Source of the DNA: an uncultured bacterium
GTDB taxonomy: Bacteria; Hydrogenedentota; Hydrogenedentia; Hydrogenedentales; CAITNO01
Assembly (NCBI GenBank): GCA_937923585.1
Contig: CALDSM010000580.1
Span: forward strand, 1 to 7,045
Direction: 5' to 3'
Length of the DNA: 7,045 nt
The position numbers and the translations under genes are program-made. The notes beneath the pieces are model-generated. The model was given only the letters and a program-made list of their open reading frames with translations, was not told where the DNA came from and did not search any database. This document shows, piece by piece, positions 1 through 6,130 of this stretch (position 1 is the first letter of the stretch; every line of letters begins with the position of its first letter).

Positions 1-139
1 CAGAACCTATACAAGTGCCCACGACTACCAGTACGCACAAAACGAAGAAAGTAACAACCAGTTTCAGGCAACCACTAAAGGTGTCTCTTAGCAGCCCTCG
101 CGAATTTGTTTTCACTGCCTCTCGCTGCATTTTGTCCAT
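1..139 (-). CDS. N-terminal fragment of a membrane-anchored protein, runs off the left edge
   Basis: Reading the minus strand from an ATG at 139 gives 46 codons without a stop up to the window edge. The peptide begins MDKMQREAVKTNSRG and then has one strongly hydrophobic stretch at about residues 25-45 (LKLVVTFFVLCVLVVVGTC). It is preceded by several Lys/Arg, which favours a cytoplasmic N-terminus and a signal-anchor or uncleaved first membrane segment. The Cys near the end of the segment is preceded by Thr, so it is not a good lipobox. The ATG lies 3 bases after the TGA of the dehydrogenase, as expected of the next gene in an operon. The Shine-Dalgarno is weak: an AGGGG about 11 bases upstream, inside the preceding gene, so translation may be coupled. 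A second ATG is codon 4. The rest of the protein is outside the window, so no family can be named. It could be a short chance ORF, but spacing and membrane segment argue for a real gene. Confidence 0.5.
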   Translation of the reverse strand, partial: MDKMQREAVKTNSRGLLRDTFSGCLKLVVTFFVLCVLVVVGTCIGS

Positions 140-142
140 GAG

Positions 143-1390
143 TCAATTGGCCCCTTTGTCAACTCCCAACTTTCGTACCCCATATTTAAAGTCATGCGCC
201 AGCAAGATCTTGATCGCCCCCGACTCGCGCTTGCCCATAAATGCCTTCAACGCCTGCCGGTAGTCCTTCACCGCGAACCGGTGCGTGATGATCAACCCCG
301 GCAACGCCGGCATCCTCCCGAGCACCTCCGCCGCAATCTCGAAGGTGCTCCGCCCGTCGCGCTCGATGCCGTGGCAGTTGATCCCCGTCACCTCCACCTC
401 GCGCGCCCAGATGGGCGAGTAGTCCAACCGTCCCGGCGCAAAGTCTATCCCCAGCAGCACCACCCGGCCATGCGGCCGCGCCAGCCGCAGCGCCTGCTCA
501 AAGCTGGCCGCGCCGCCCACCGTGTCCAACACCACGTCAAACCCGCCGAAGACCATCTCATTGCCAAACAGCGCCTTGATATGCCGCCCGCCGGTGGTCG
601 TGGCGGTTTGCTCGTAGATATTCCCGCCTCCGGCAAGCACCCGCGCGCCCAGCGCCTCGGCAACCTTTGCCTGGAAGGGATAGCGCACGGACGCAAACAC
701 CTCAACGCCGGGCGAAAGCGCCCTGCACGCCGCCACGGCCAGCAGGCCGATGGTGCCGCCGCCGATGATCAGCACTCGCGCGCCAAGCACAAGATGGTCC
801 GCCGCTTTCAGCACGCCGTGCGCCGCGCACGCCATCGGTTCCAACAGCACCGCCGCATCGTTGTCGAGGGCATCGGGAATCTTGAACATCTGGCTGTGAT
901 GGACGGCCATGCGCGGTGAAAACCCGCCGCCCCCCGCATCGGGCACGGTCCCCAAACCCAGATTCTCGCAGAGCATGGGGCTGCCCGCCGCGCACTGACG
1001 GCACGGCGGCTTAATCCCCATTTGCACACAGCACGGCCAGTCCATTTGAAACGCCACACGGTCGCCCGCGCGAAAGTTGCCCACTTCCGCGCCCACCTCG
1101 ATGACTTCGCCCACCGACTCATGCCCCAGGTACTTGCGCTTGATCCCCGGCAGTGCGGCGGAATAGGTCTTGGGCGACATGTCCATTTGCATGAAATGGA
1201 CGTCGGTGCCGCAGAGGCCGCAGGCGATGTTGCGCACTTTCATCCATTGCGCGCCGGGGAGGGTTGGTTCGGGTACCTCCGTGTAACGCACCGGAGACAG
1301 CGGTCCCAGACGCGGAAACTCCCGCACAAGCCGCGCCGCCCGGTACAGCGCGAAGCGCACCGGGTCGTTCTCGAAATACAGCGCCTTCAT
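143..1390 (-). CDS. Zinc-dependent medium-chain alcohol/polyol dehydrogenase (MDR family)
   Basis: This 415-residue protein is an MDR-superfamily NAD(P)-dependent dehydrogenase that should interconvert an alcohol and a carbonyl in the cytoplasm. The catalytic-zinc site is visible: Cys60 in CGLCGTD, His90-Glu91 in GHESVG, and Glu184 in LLEP. The Rossmann nucleotide site is VLIIGGGTIG at about residues 206-215. A structural-zinc lobe is recognisable but altered: Cys130, Cys133 and Cys141 keep the CxxC-x7-C spacing, the usual first Cys position is Lys127, and extra Cys lie at 120-121. The N-terminus has about 25 more residues than typical family members between MKAL and the VPEP segment. The ATG overlaps the stop of the upstream aminotransferase gene as ATGA (1390-1387), with no strong ribosome site of its own, so translational coupling is likely. 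Threonine/sorbitol-dehydrogenase-like is as specific as the motifs allow. The neighbouring aminotransferases suggest that its carbonyl product or substrate is also an amination substrate, which is inference. Confidence 0.9.
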   Translation of the reverse strand: MKALYFENDPVRFALYRAARLVREFPRLGPLSPVRYTEVPEPTLPGAQWMKVRNIACGLCGTDVHFMQMDMSPKTYSAALPGIKRKYLGHESVGEVIEVGAEVGNFRAGDRVAFQMDWPCCVQMGIKPPCRQCAAGSPMLCENLGLGTVPDAGGGGFSPRMAVHHSQMFKIPDALDNDAAVLLEPMACAAHGVLKAADHLVLGARVLIIGGGTIGLLAVAACRALSPGVEVFASVRYPFQAKVAEALGARVLAGGGNIYEQTATTTGGRHIKALFGNEMVFGGFDVVLDTVGGAASFEQALRLARPHGRVVLLGIDFAPGRLDYSPIWAREVEVTGINCHGIERDGRSTFEIAAEVLGRMPALPGLIITHRFAVKDYRQALKAFMGKRESGAIKILLAHDFKYGVRKLGVDKGAN

Positions 1391-2544
1391 GCGCTGTTTG
1401 CGCAGTCCTGCAGCGCCAGTTGCAGCGCCGCCACCAGCTCGCCCGCCTCATCCTCGGTGATCAGCAGGCTCGGCCGCACCATCACCGTGTTCTTGGCCAC
1501 CCTGCCCGGCGCCACCAGCAGCCCGCGGTTCAGGCAGGTCCGCGCGAGCTTGTTCGCCATTTCCGCCCAGGGCGTTTGCAGCGCAAACAGCAGCCCCGCG
1601 CCCTGCACGCCGGTCAGCAGTCGCGGAAAGTCGCCCATCAGCGCATTGAAGGCGGAGCGGAACTCGGGCTCCAGCGCCGCGGCATTCTTCCACGGCTCCT
1701 CACGGCGGTAGAGGTCCAGCGCCGCAAGCGCCACGCGGCACGCAATGTCCGAACCGCCGAAGGTGGAAAGATGGATGAGCGGGTGGTCGTTCAGAAACTC
1801 GTTCACCCGCGGCGTCATCATCGTGACCGTGATGGGGAACATGCCTCCGCCCAGCGCCTCGCCCAGGATCAGCACGTCCGGCTCGATGCTGAGCCGCTCG
1901 TAATAGAACTTCGTGCCGGTCCGGCCAAAATTGGTCTGTGTCTCGTCAAACACCAGCAGCGCGCCGCGCGCCCGGCACAGTTCCGCCAGCCCGTGCGCAT
2001 ACCCCAGGTCCGCCGCGCGGCAGCCGTTCTCGGCCTGCATGGGTTCCAGAAAGACCGCCGCAGTGTCCGCGCCGACAGCCTGCTCCGCCGCCGCCAGGTC
2101 TCCGAAGGGGATAGTCGTGACGCCCGGCACCAGCGGCTCGAACAGCCGCTTGTCGTCGCGCTGCGACAGGCTCAGCGCGAAGCCCGTCTGCCCGTACCAG
2201 CCACCGTCCACCGTGACCAGTCCGGGCCGCTTTGTGAACCCGCGCGCCACCTTGCACGCCGCGTCGAAGGCCTCGCCGCGCGTCACGCCGAAGAGGCTGC
2301 ATTCCAGCGCGCCCGGCACGAACTTCGCGAGCGCCTCGGCCAGCAGCGCCTTCTCCTCGCTGATGATGGGGAAGTTGCCCTGATCGGTGGCGCGCATGGC
2401 GCTCTTGAGCGCCTCCGCCAGTTCCGGATGCCGGCGGCCCAGGTTGAAGATCCCCGCCGAACTGTCGCCGTCCACGTATTTGCGCCCGTCCGTGTCAAAG
2501 AAATGGGCGCCCGCCCGCTTTCCCTCAAGTATGGTGGCCGTCAT
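1387..2544 (-). CDS. Class III aminotransferase homologue lacking the PLP lysine (probable pseudoenzyme or partner subunit)
   Basis: The 385-residue protein aligns along its length with class III (ornithine/GABA/acetylornithine-type) aminotransferases and with its upstream neighbour. Family landmarks include FFDTDGRKYVDG near the N-terminus, NLGRRHPE at about 34-41, the TGFAL segment at 120-124, FLEP at 165-168, and FDETQTNFGRTG at 199-210. Asp200, which would contact the PLP ring nitrogen, is kept. The segment that should hold the Schiff-base lysine reads LGEALGGG, so residue 229 is Glu (codon GAG, plus-strand CTC at 1858-1860). Other departures are Trp116-Tyr117 where the neighbour has Tyr-His, Asn204 for the usual Gly after DExQT, and Gln314 where the family has Arg in VRGxG. 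The frame is intact, so this is not a decayed gene. The start is ATG 2544: GGGGAG lies 8 bases upstream, homology begins there, and the reading frame further upstream lies inside the preceding gene. The gene starts 4 bases after its neighbour's stop. Ordinary transamination is not expected. A non-catalytic subunit or an altered chemistry is possible. Confidence 0.88.
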   Translation of the reverse strand: MTATILEGKRAGAHFFDTDGRKYVDGDSSAGIFNLGRRHPELAEALKSAMRATDQGNFPIISEEKALLAEALAKFVPGALECSLFGVTRGEAFDAACKVARGFTKRPGLVTVDGGWYGQTGFALSLSQRDDKRLFEPLVPGVTTIPFGDLAAAEQAVGADTAAVFLEPMQAENGCRAADLGYAHGLAELCRARGALLVFDETQTNFGRTGTKFYYERLSIEPDVLILGEALGGGMFPITVTMMTPRVNEFLNDHPLIHLSTFGGSDIACRVALAALDLYRREEPWKNAAALEPEFRSAFNALMGDFPRLLTGVQGAGLLFALQTPWAEMANKLARTCLNRGLLVAPGRVAKNTVMVRPSLLITEDEAGELVAALQLALQDCANSA

Positions 2545-2548
2545 GCCG

Positions 2549-3961
2549 CTATCTCCCCGTAACCCGCTGCCAAAAGTTCTCCACCTTTCGGACCTGCGCG
2601 AACAGGCTCGTCTGGACCTTCTCATTGTTGAGCAGTTTCAGCACGCCCGGCACCTTCGCCGCGAGAAGGGTGACCGGAAGCATCGTCTTCATGTCCTTCA
2701 CCGCGCCCCGAACCGCCGCGATGATGTCGTCCATCTCCGCATCCGACACCGTGATGGGAACCATGAACCGCATTACCTGCGGCGCGTTGCCCGAATAGGC
2801 CGCGAACACGCCGTGCTTCGCCAGCGCGTCCGACATCATCGGCCCCATGAACTCCTCCGCGTACTCCAGCCCCACCATCAGCCCGATGCCGCGCACCTCC
2901 CGGATGATTTTCGGATTGGCGCGCATCAGCCCCGTCAGCGCCTCCCTGAGCCGGGCGCCCTGCCGCTCGGCGTTCTCCCACAGCCGGTGCTCCTCCAGAT
3001 AGTCGAGCACCTTCAGCGAAACCTTGCAGGCGATGTCGCCGCCGCCGAGTGTCTCGTGGAAGTCGGGGTGCTCCGACCTGAACTTGCGCAGAACCGGGAT
3101 GTCGCGGTGCAGCAGGGCCGCATTGGCATAGAGCCCGCCGCCCAGTGACTTGGCCACCGTCATGATGTCCGGCACCACGCCCGAATGCTCGGAGGCGAAC
3201 ATGCGTCCTGTCCGGCCGAACCCCGTCTGAATCTCGTCAAAGATGAGCAGCGCGCCGTTTCTGTCGCATAGGGCACGCAGCCCCTGCAGGTACTGCGCGG
3301 TGGCCGGGAAAATGCCCGCCTCGCCCTGCACGGGCTCGATGATGACCGCGGCCGTCTCCTCCGAGACCACCCGGTCCATCTCGCCGAGATCGTTGAACGG
3401 GACAAAGTCGAATCCCGGCATGAGCGGCTCGAAACAGTGCCGGTAGTGCTCCTTTCCGTTGGCGCTCAGCGCAAAGCCCGTGTGGCCGTGGTAGGCTTTG
3501 ATCGTGGAAATGATCTGTTTGCGGCCCGTGGCACCCCGCGCCATTTTCAGCGCGCACTCGACGGCCTCGCCGCCGCCCGCCGCGAAAATGACCTGGTTCA
3601 GGTCGCCCGGTGCCAGTGCGGCCAGCCGCCGGGCCAGTTCCTGCTTCAGCGGCGAACCCAGCAGGGGGCTGCCCATGTCCAGTTCGTCCGCCGCCTCCGC
3701 CAGCGCCGCCATGACTTCGGGGTTGCGGCGCGACACGTTGAAGCAGCCCGCCGCGGTGAAACAGTCGTACATCCGCCTGCCCGTCACCGGGTCGGTGAAG
3801 CCCACCCCCTCTCGGCGGGTCTCGAAAACGTCCAAATGCCCCGCGCTCAGGTACTTGATCTGGTTCCGGTTGATGTAGCGCCCAAACAGTCCAAAAATGC
3901 GCTCCTTGTCCCGCCGGGTCATCGCGGCTTCACCGTTTCCGCGCTGCTCGCCTACTGCCAT
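2549..3961 (-). CDS. Class III PLP-dependent aminotransferase, catalytically complete
   Basis: A 470-residue fold-type I enzyme that should move an amino group between an amine or omega-amino compound and a keto acid or aldehyde, using PLP. Visible motifs are the phosphate-binding GGGEA (129-133), the ring-stacking region AYHGHTG (156-162), IIEPVQGEAG (207-216), FDEIQTGFGRTG (241-252) with Asp242 for the pyridine nitrogen, the Schiff-base lysine Lys271 in AKSLGGG, Thr304 in HETLGGG, Arg357 in VRGIG and Arg398 in MRFMVPI. About 45 residues follow the normal class III end, forming a hydrophobic then basic helical tail; the N-terminus is also extended by about 35 residues. These features recall putrescine/acetylornithine-type enzymes, but the substrate cannot be assigned. 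The start at 3961 is chosen because AGGAGG lies 7 bases upstream; an internal ATG at 3922 has a poorer site. It is the first gene of the tight aminotransferase-dehydrogenase operon. Confidence 0.93.
   Translation of the reverse strand: MAVGEQRGNGEAAMTRRDKERIFGLFGRYINRNQIKYLSAGHLDVFETRREGVGFTDPVTGRRMYDCFTAAGCFNVSRRNPEVMAALAEAADELDMGSPLLGSPLKQELARRLAALAPGDLNQVIFAAGGGEAVECALKMARGATGRKQIISTIKAYHGHTGFALSANGKEHYRHCFEPLMPGFDFVPFNDLGEMDRVVSEETAAVIIEPVQGEAGIFPATAQYLQGLRALCDRNGALLIFDEIQTGFGRTGRMFASEHSGVVPDIMTVAKSLGGGLYANAALLHRDIPVLRKFRSEHPDFHETLGGGDIACKVSLKVLDYLEEHRLWENAERQGARLREALTGLMRANPKIIREVRGIGLMVGLEYAEEFMGPMMSDALAKHGVFAAYSGNAPQVMRFMVPITVSDAEMDDIIAAVRGAVKDMKTMLPVTLLAAKVPGVLKLLNNEKVQTSLFAQVRKVENFWQRVTGR
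2553..2558 (-). promoter_or_regulatory. Ribosome binding site deciding the start of the lysine-less aminotransferase
   Basis: The minus strand reads GGGGAG here, 8 bases before the ATG at 2544. The site overlaps the last codons of the upstream aminotransferase gene. It rules out the longer start at 2625, whose extra residues (Arg-rich, no family match) come from reading inside the neighbour's coding sequence. Confidence 0.7.
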
Positions 3962-3968
3962 GAACGGC

Positions 3969-3974
3969 CCTCCT
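3969..3974 (-). promoter_or_regulatory. Strong ribosome binding site of the catalytic aminotransferase
   Basis: The minus strand has a perfect AGGAGG, with 7 bases to the ATG at 3961. It supports the longer 470-residue product over a start at 3922. Confidence 0.75.
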
Positions 3975-4015
3975 CTGCGGTCCGCCCCAAACGAGGGGGA
4001 AACGCGCCTTGTGGA

Positions 4016-4044
4016 ACAGTACCCAAACTCCCCTCCAAAGTCAA
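4016..4044 (-). promoter_or_regulatory. Possible sigma70-type promoter for the aminotransferase operon
   Basis: On the minus strand TTGACT (4044-4039, five of six to TTGACA) is followed after 17 bases by TACTGT (4021-4016, three of six to TATAAT). Transcription would start near 4009, giving a leader of roughly 50 bases before the ATG at 3961. The -10 is weak. An imperfect dyad GGTACTGTTCC (4023-4013) covers it and could be an operator. If real, it lets the operon be expressed separately from the BLUF gene upstream. Confidence 0.35.
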
Positions 4045-4047
4045 AGA

Positions 4048-4102
4048 ATCCCTTGCGCCCCCTTCCCGCTTTTTGCCTTTGCCCTTCCCCCTTAGCCCTT
4101 TG
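4048..4102 (-). other. Purine-rich, G-run tract between the BLUF gene and the operon promoter
   Basis: Directly after the BLUF stop the minus strand is almost all purine, with five runs of three or more G (4098-4096, 4091-4087, 4084-4082, 4067-4065, 4062-4058) separated by A-rich spacers. One spacer is 14 bases long, so it fails the common 1-7 base loop rule for G-quadruplexes, but a long-loop quadruplex is possible. There is no dyad and no U-tract, so it is not a recognisable intrinsic terminator. Confidence 0.45.
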
Positions 4103-4537
4103 TTACCGCTGCCGCACCAGCGCCCTGCCCGCGTGATGGGCCACTTCAACCAGCAACTCGTGCGCCTCCTCCGAACTCAGGTCAAACGGGTTGAAGCGGA
4201 CGCCGTGGGTGTACTTTTCAAAGGCGTGTTTGTCTATGGTGCTGGCGTGCACAAACGCCATGGACCATGCGCCAAACTCCCTTTCATCCACCGTGGTGTA
4301 CTGAAGCAGCCTGATCCGTTGGTGCCGCGGGTCCCGGACAATGTCCGCGAAGAGCGTGTTTACCGACTCGCGGGGCCCCTCCAGGCACTGTATGAAGTAC
4401 GACGGGTCGTAGCACAGGATTCCCGTAATCTTCCGCACGGTGTTTCTGGCGTGTGACACGTTCAGGATCCGCTGAAGCGCGCTTGTGTCGCACGCCTCGG
4501 TCATCACGCTTGCATAAATCAGCCTCACAAGGTCCAT
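4103..4537 (-). CDS. Stand-alone BLUF-domain blue-light photoreceptor (PixD-like)
   Basis: This 144-residue protein is a single BLUF domain (residues 1 to about 95) followed by a short C-terminal helical region, the layout of short BLUF proteins such as PixD/Slr1694. BLUF domains bind FAD and change hydrogen bonding around the flavin on blue light. All key residues are present: Tyr8 (LIYAS), Asn32 (HARNT), Gln50 (FIQCLEG), Trp91 and Met93 (WSM), plus the ITGIL and DPRH signatures. There is no fused EAL, cyclase or DNA-binding domain, so output must go through a protein partner; no PixE-like response regulator is visible in the window. The start at 4537 is supported by AAAGGAG 6 bases upstream. 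It is co-oriented with the aminotransferase operon and 141 bases ahead of it, and divergent from cystathionine gamma-synthase. A role in controlling either neighbour is inference only. Confidence 0.95.
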   Translation of the reverse strand: MDLVRLIYASVMTEACDTSALQRILNVSHARNTVRKITGILCYDPSYFIQCLEGPRESVNTLFADIVRDPRHQRIRLLQYTTVDEREFGAWSMAFVHASTIDKHAFEKYTHGVRFNPFDLSSEEAHELLVEVAHHAGRALVRQR

Positions 4538-4680
4538 GTCCTGCTCCTTTCAACGCTCAAAATCAATCTGCCCGTCAACACGTCCATACCAAGCAAACAT
4601 TTGGGGTGGCTGGGCCTATTCGCACCCCTTCCCCACCGCCCCGATGCGGTCCGTGCCGCCCGTCGGCTCTTTCACACCGT

Positions 4681-4701
4681 GCCGTGCCTCCGGGGCACGG
4701 C
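4681..4701. promoter_or_regulatory. 21-base palindrome abutting the cystathionine gamma-synthase promoter, possible operator
   Basis: An 8-base perfect inverted repeat, GCCGTGCC and GGCACGGC, is separated by TCCGG. Its right edge touches the first base of the predicted -35 box at 4702. This is the usual place for a DNA-bound regulator. It lacks a following T-run, so a terminator is less likely. It lies between the divergent BLUF and cystathionine gamma-synthase genes and could affect either. Confidence 0.45.
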
Positions 4702-4730
4702 TTGAACTGTGGCCGGACGGGTCCTACAAT
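4702..4730 (+). promoter_or_regulatory. Predicted sigma70-type promoter of cystathionine gamma-synthase
   Basis: TTGAAC (4702-4707) and TACAAT (4725-4730, five of six to consensus) are separated by 17 bases. Transcription would start near 4737. This excludes the farthest upstream in-frame ATG (4709), which lies in the promoter spacer, and leaves a leader of about 60 bases before 4796, too short for a known SAM riboswitch. Confidence 0.55.
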
Positions 4731-4795
4731 GGCCTTTTCCGCAATCTCCCGGCATGGGGAGTCTTCGCGGAATGCCACGGAAAGGAAGTGCCCCG

Positions 4796-6028
4796 ATGCC
4801 AAGGAAATGCAAAGCCGAAACGCCCAGGGAACTGGGCATGGCCACCCGGTCCATCCACGCGGGCGAGGACCGCCTGCGCTACGCCGACTCCATCACCACG
4901 CCCATCGTGCAGACCTCGACCTTCGCCTTCAAGGACACCAGAGAAATCGAGGCCTATACCAAGCACGGCAAGGCACGTTTCGAGTATGGCCGCTATGGCA
5001 ACCCCACGGAGCAGGTCGCCGCGCGGCGTTTGGCCGCCCTGGTCAACGCCGAGGACTGCGTCGTGTTCAGTTCCGGCATGAGCGCCATCACCACCACCAT
5101 TCTGGCGTTGGTCCGCAGCGGCGACCACATCATCATCACGGACGACGCGTACAAGAAGACGCTGGAGTTTTGCAGTTCCTACATCCACCGCTTCGGTGTG
5201 GACTGCACCATCGTGCCCTTCGGACGCTACGACCTGCTGGAGGGCGCCATCCGCCCCAACACGCGGTTCATCTTCTCCGAATCGCCCACCAACCCGTACC
5301 TGAACATCTTCGATTTGAAGCGCCTGCGCGAGATCGCCAAACGGCACAACGTGCTCACGCTGATTGACGCCACCTTCAGCACGCCCATGAACCAGCGCCC
5401 GCTGGAGTGGGGGGTGGACCTGGAACTGCACAGCTGCACCAAGTACCTTGCCGGCCACAACGACATCCTCGCCGGCGCCGTCATGGGCCGCAAGGAGCTG
5501 ATCGAGGAAATCCGCAGCCTGCACAAGGCGATTGGGGGGGTCATTGATCCCCACTGCTGCTACCTGCTCCTGCGCGGGCTCAAGACCTTTCCGCTGCGCA
5601 TGAAGGTCCACAACGAGACCGCCATGAAGGCCGCCCGTTTTCTGGAGGGGCATCCCTGCGTCGAGCGCGTGTACTACCCCGGACTCGAAAGCCACCCGCA
5701 ATACGACATTGCCAAGGCGCAGATGACCGGGTTCGGCGGCGTGGTCAGTTTCGACATCAAGGGCAATCTGGCCTCGGCCAAGCGCTTCCTCGACCATCTC
5801 AAGCTGTGCTACATCGCGCCCAGCCTGGGCGGCGTGGAAACGCTCATCACCCATCCGGGCATTGTGAGCTACTACGGGCAGACCCGCAAGGAGCGCTACG
5901 CCCTCGGCATCACCGACACCCTGCTCCGGCTCGCCGTCGGCATTGAGGAGGCCGACGACATCATCGCCGACCTCGACCAGGCCCTGCGCAAGAGCCATCC
6001 GACAAAGAAATCCGCCCCGCATAAATAA
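4796..6028 (+). CDS. metB: Cystathionine gamma-synthase, plant-like type (Cys/Met metabolism PLP enzyme)
   Basis: A 410-residue fold-type I PLP enzyme expected to join cysteine with an activated homoserine to give cystathionine in methionine synthesis, in the cytoplasm. Numbered from ATG 4796, the motifs are Tyr64 and Arg66 in EYGRYGNPT (contacts to the neighbouring subunit's PLP phosphate), FSSGMSA (91-97), Tyr119 in DAYKKT (ring stacking), ESPTNP (162-167), Asp191 in IDATFSTP, Schiff-base Lys216 in HSCTKYLAGHND, and SLGGVETL with RLAVGIE near the end. Many segments (GRYGNPT, HNDILAG, YYPGL, QMTGFGGVVSF) match the plant CGS pattern as I remember it, rather than E. coli MetB. Cystathionine gamma-lyase or O-acetylhomoserine sulfhydrylase cannot be fully excluded. 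The start was chosen for AGGA 9 bases upstream; ATG 4772, with GGGGAG upstream, is an alternative adding 8 residues, and ATG 4838 is less likely. It is transcribed alone from its own promoter, divergent from BLUF. Confidence 0.87.
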   Translation: MPRKCKAETPRELGMATRSIHAGEDRLRYADSITTPIVQTSTFAFKDTREIEAYTKHGKARFEYGRYGNPTEQVAARRLAALVNAEDCVVFSSGMSAITTTILALVRSGDHIIITDDAYKKTLEFCSSYIHRFGVDCTIVPFGRYDLLEGAIRPNTRFIFSESPTNPYLNIFDLKRLREIAKRHNVLTLIDATFSTPMNQRPLEWGVDLELHSCTKYLAGHNDILAGAVMGRKELIEEIRSLHKAIGGVIDPHCCYLLLRGLKTFPLRMKVHNETAMKAARFLEGHPCVERVYYPGLESHPQYDIAKAQMTGFGGVVSFDIKGNLASAKRFLDHLKLCYIAPSLGGVETLITHPGIVSYYGQTRKERYALGITDTLLRLAVGIEEADDIIADLDQALRKSHPTKKSAPHK

Positions 6029-6064
6029 CGCACGCGGCTATACTTCGGTCTGTGGCACGGACCT

Positions 6065-6097
6065 CCCGAGCCGGCAGGGATGCTTCCTGCCTTCGGG
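6065..6097 (+). terminator. Weak hairpin after cystathionine gamma-synthase
   Basis: GGCAGG (6073-6078) pairs with CCTGCC (6086-6091) around a 7-base loop, and outer CCCGA (6065-6069) can pair with TCGGG (6093-6097) across a small bulge. There is no T-run after it, so intrinsic termination is uncertain. It lies 37 bases past the stop codon. Confidence 0.25.
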
Positions 6098-6130
6098 GCC
6101 TTCCAAGAATGCCGAAATGCCGAAACCGCC

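Noticed and set aside
1387..2544. The lysine-less aminotransferase as a pseudogene
   Set aside because: There is no frameshift or stop, the start and ribosome site are intact, coupling to both neighbours is kept, and most fold-defining motifs remain, which does not fit simple decay.
1264..2562. 432-codon open frame on the plus strand, opposite the lysine-less aminotransferase and the dehydrogenase start
   Set aside because: Its translation is rich in Arg, Ala and Pro with no recognisable domain, and it lies antisense to two genes with clear family motifs; such frames are common in GC-rich DNA.
2545..2625. 27-residue N-terminal extension of the lysine-less aminotransferase
   Set aside because: It overlaps the upstream coding sequence, is Arg/Ser-rich without family match, and a good ribosome site sits before ATG 2544.
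3437..4456. 339-codon open frame on the plus strand crossing the aminotransferase start, the gap and BLUF
   Set aside because: It spans two confident genes and their regulatory gap on the other strand, and the product has no family features.
4737..4795. SAM or other riboswitch in the cystathionine gamma-synthase leader
   Set aside because: The predicted leader is only about 60 bases and shows no conserved riboswitch core that I can recognise.
4724..6022. 432-codon open frame on the minus strand, opposite cystathionine gamma-synthase
   Set aside because: Antisense to a gene with complete PLP-enzyme motifs; the Val/Gly/Asp/Ala-rich product has no domain I recognise and its codons mirror the real gene.
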